This document shows positions 4,675 through 6,038 of a DNA stretch of 6,038 bases, piece by piece. A program made the translations under genes and the position numbers. The DNA is from Methanosarcinales archaeon (GTDB lineage Archaea; Halobacteriota; Methanosarcinia; Methanosarcinales; Methanogasteraceae), in the NCBI GenBank assembly GCA_012961645.1, contig DTYY01000013.1, positions 1 through 6,038 on the forward strand, read 5' to 3'. How positions within the stretch are numbered: the first letter of the stretch is position 1; each line of letters begins with the position of its first letter. Below the pieces are notes generated by a model, which ran no database searches, had not been told where the DNA came from, and saw only the letters and a program-made list of their open reading frames with translations.

Positions 4675-6038
4675 GTGAACAAAGATATATTAACATACAT
4701 CACTGCTACACTGATTGTATTTGCTCTAACCTGCACGGTTTCGGCGAATTCGGATGATGAATCGATATTGCAGGATGAAACTGATGTTATAGCTGCCATA
4801 CAGGAGGCAATAGAAACAAACGGTGGCTGCTGGACTGCCGGACCGACATCGGTCTCCAATTATTCGGTAGACTGGAAGAAAGCACTCTGCGGCGCAAAGG
4901 TCGGTCCGCTTCCATTTGGTGCCGTCGTGGTACAGCAACCGGCGGGCAATGGCGTGTCGTCAGGCGCATTCGACTGGCGTGACAAGGATGGTGAGAACTG
5001 GGTAACGCCGGTCAGGAGTCAGGGATCTTGCGGCAGTTGCTGGGCATTTTCTGCAATCGGCGCTGTGGAATCAGCAGTCCTGATCTATACCAACAATCCT
5101 GACATGAACATCGATCTGTCAGAGCAGCATCTTGTGTCGGATTGTTGCAGCGCCGGAAGTTGCAGTGGTGGATGGCCCGACTGGGCTCTTGACTATGTCA
5201 GAGATACAGGGGTGCCTGACGAAAGTTGTTTCCCGTATACCGCAAGCAGTAGCAGTTGCGACCCGTGTTCTGGCTGGACCGAACGGGTATGGAATATCAA
5301 AGACCATGTGTATGTCAAATCCACAACAGATGATTTCAAATGGGCGCTGCAGGAATATGGACCGATATCTGTTGTACTGACGGTGCCTGATGACTGGTAC
5401 TATTACACTGGTGGGGTCTATACGCCGGTATGGTCGTCCGATGACGGTGTGGGCTGGGCGAACCATGCAGTACTTCTGGTTGGCTGGAACGATTATGATG
5501 GTTGCTGGATCGTCAAGAACAGCTGGGGTACAGGCTGGGGCGAGAGCGGTTATGCACGGGTGAAATACGGAGACCTGGAGACTTATAACTATGCTTATGC
5601 GGTGACTGGCGTAGTCACCGGAAACAAACCCCCCGAAGCGTCCGCATCGGCAACTCCGTTAAATGGAGATGCACCACTTGAGGTGGCGTTCGCAGGCTCG
5701 GGAACTGACAGCGACGGAACGATCGCATCATACCACTGGGGCTTTGGTGACGGAAATAGTTCTGAATCTCAGAGTCCGTCCCATCGTTACACGATCCCTG
5801 AAACGTACACGGCAACACTCACCGTGACCGACAACGAAGGCGCCATCGGGACAGACATTGTGGTGATCGAGGTCACAATCGGAAGCATGAACCAGCCTCC
5901 GACAGCATCGGCATCAGCGACCCCGGCAAGCGGTGAAGTACCACTTGAGGTGGCGTTTGCAGGCTCAGGAAATGACAGCGACGGAACGATCGTATCGTAC
6001 CACTGGGACTTTGGCGACGAAAAGAGTTCTAAATCCCA
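4675..6038 (+). CDS. Secreted papain-family cysteine protease with PKD repeats (3' end cut off)
   Basis: At least 454 residues; the frame runs off the window without a stop. From GTG 4675 the protein opens with a signal peptide: a short N-region, a hydrophobic core (about 8-20) and TVSA before likely cleavage near 24. A propeptide-like segment includes CWTAGPTSVS (52-61), a pattern seen ahead of prokaryotic papain-like enzymes. The peptidase domain spans about 98-312: mature start FDWRDKDGENWVTPV, oxyanion Q116 and nucleophile C122 in SQGSCGSCWAF, H264 in NHAVLLVGW and N282 in KNSWGTGWG, so the whole C1A catalytic set is present. Several cysteines (157, 158, 163, 185, 195, 198) fit extracellular disulfides. 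A PKD domain follows at about 317-402 (WGFGDG at 355-360), then a second from 406 (WDFGD), cut by the window edge. It probably degrades extracellular proteins or peptides; PKD domains suggest surface or substrate attachment. An ATG at 4657 would give a more basic N-region and is a fair alternative start. Confidence 0.9.
   Translation, partial: MNKDILTYITATLIVFALTCTVSANSDDESILQDETDVIAAIQEAIETNGGCWTAGPTSVSNYSVDWKKALCGAKVGPLPFGAVVVQQPAGNGVSSGAFDWRDKDGENWVTPVRSQGSCGSCWAFSAIGAVESAVLIYTNNPDMNIDLSEQHLVSDCCSAGSCSGGWPDWALDYVRDTGVPDESCFPYTASSSSCDPCSGWTERVWNIKDHVYVKSTTDDFKWALQEYGPISVVLTVPDDWYYYTGGVYTPVWSSDDGVGWANHAVLLVGWNDYDGCWIVKNSWGTGWGESGYARVKYGDLETYNYAYAVTGVVTGNKPPEASASATPLNGDAPLEVAFAGSGTDSDGTIASYHWGFGDGNSSESQSPSHRYTIPETYTATLTVTDNEGAIGTDIVVIEVTIGSMNQPPTASASATPASGEVPLEVAFAGSGNDSDGTIVSYHWDFGDEKSSKS
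5623..6038 (+). repeat. Tandem PKD-domain DNA repeat, 267-bp unit
   Basis: Unit one (5623-5889) and the visible part of unit two (5890-6038) code for successive PKD domains with an exact offset of 89 codons (NKPP at residue 317, NQPP at 406). Long stretches are identical at DNA level, for example around 5674-5690 versus 5941-5957 and a 20-base block coding DSDGTI. Such similarity, including third codon positions, points to recent duplication or gene conversion. More copies may follow beyond the window. Confidence 0.85.

Noticed and set aside
5119..5466. 115-codon open frame on the minus strand
   Set aside because: It is antisense to the protease catalytic domain, whose Cys, His and Asn motifs are all intact.

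Overview
The window looks like part of an archaeal genome, most likely a euryarchaeon related to methanogens or anaerobic alkane/methane oxidisers (Methanomicrobia / Syntrophoarchaeia / ANME-like). The evidence is an archaeal class II glyceraldehyde-3-phosphate dehydrogenase, a single-domain KaiC-like RecA-fold ATPase, a CooT-type nickel protein of the sort found with CO dehydrogenase metabolism, a double-module TrkA, a secreted papain-like protease with PKD domains, TATA-type promoter elements, and GGAGG/GTGAT Shine-Dalgarno sites. The exact lineage cannot be fixed from the sequence alone.

Layout. Positions 1-398 hold no convincing gene. They contain a pair of 29/30-bp near-identical direct repeats (67-95 and 132-161), a weaker third copy near 4-24 and a spacing of 63-65 bp. 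This looks like a very short or decaying CRISPR array, read best on the minus strand. A TATA box at 349-355 follows. Positions 399-2784 form a tight four-gene plus-strand cluster: KaiC-like ATPase, a small uncharacterised protein, a CooT-like protein and GAPDH, with gaps of 6, 15 and 4 bp. A TrkA potassium-uptake regulator (2838-4172) follows after 53 bp; it has no clear Shine-Dalgarno site but a TATA-like element at the right distance for a leaderless mRNA. Positions 4173-4674 are mostly non-coding, with a small stem-loop, a repeated purine-rich box and a perfect 10-bp inverted repeat at 4553-4576. From about 4675 to the window end runs an exported cysteine protease of the papain family followed by tandem PKD domains; it is cut by the window edge.

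How the genes fit together. The four-gene cluster joins a signalling-type ATPase, a probable nickel-binding accessory protein and a central gluconeogenic/glycolytic enzyme; a shared metabolic regulation is possible but not shown. TrkA is a cytoplasmic gating subunit for a K+ transporter whose membrane partner is not in this window. The protease is a separate transcription unit acting outside the cell, probably attached or oriented through its PKD repeats. Large open frames on the opposite strand of the cluster and of trkA are coding-strand shadows.
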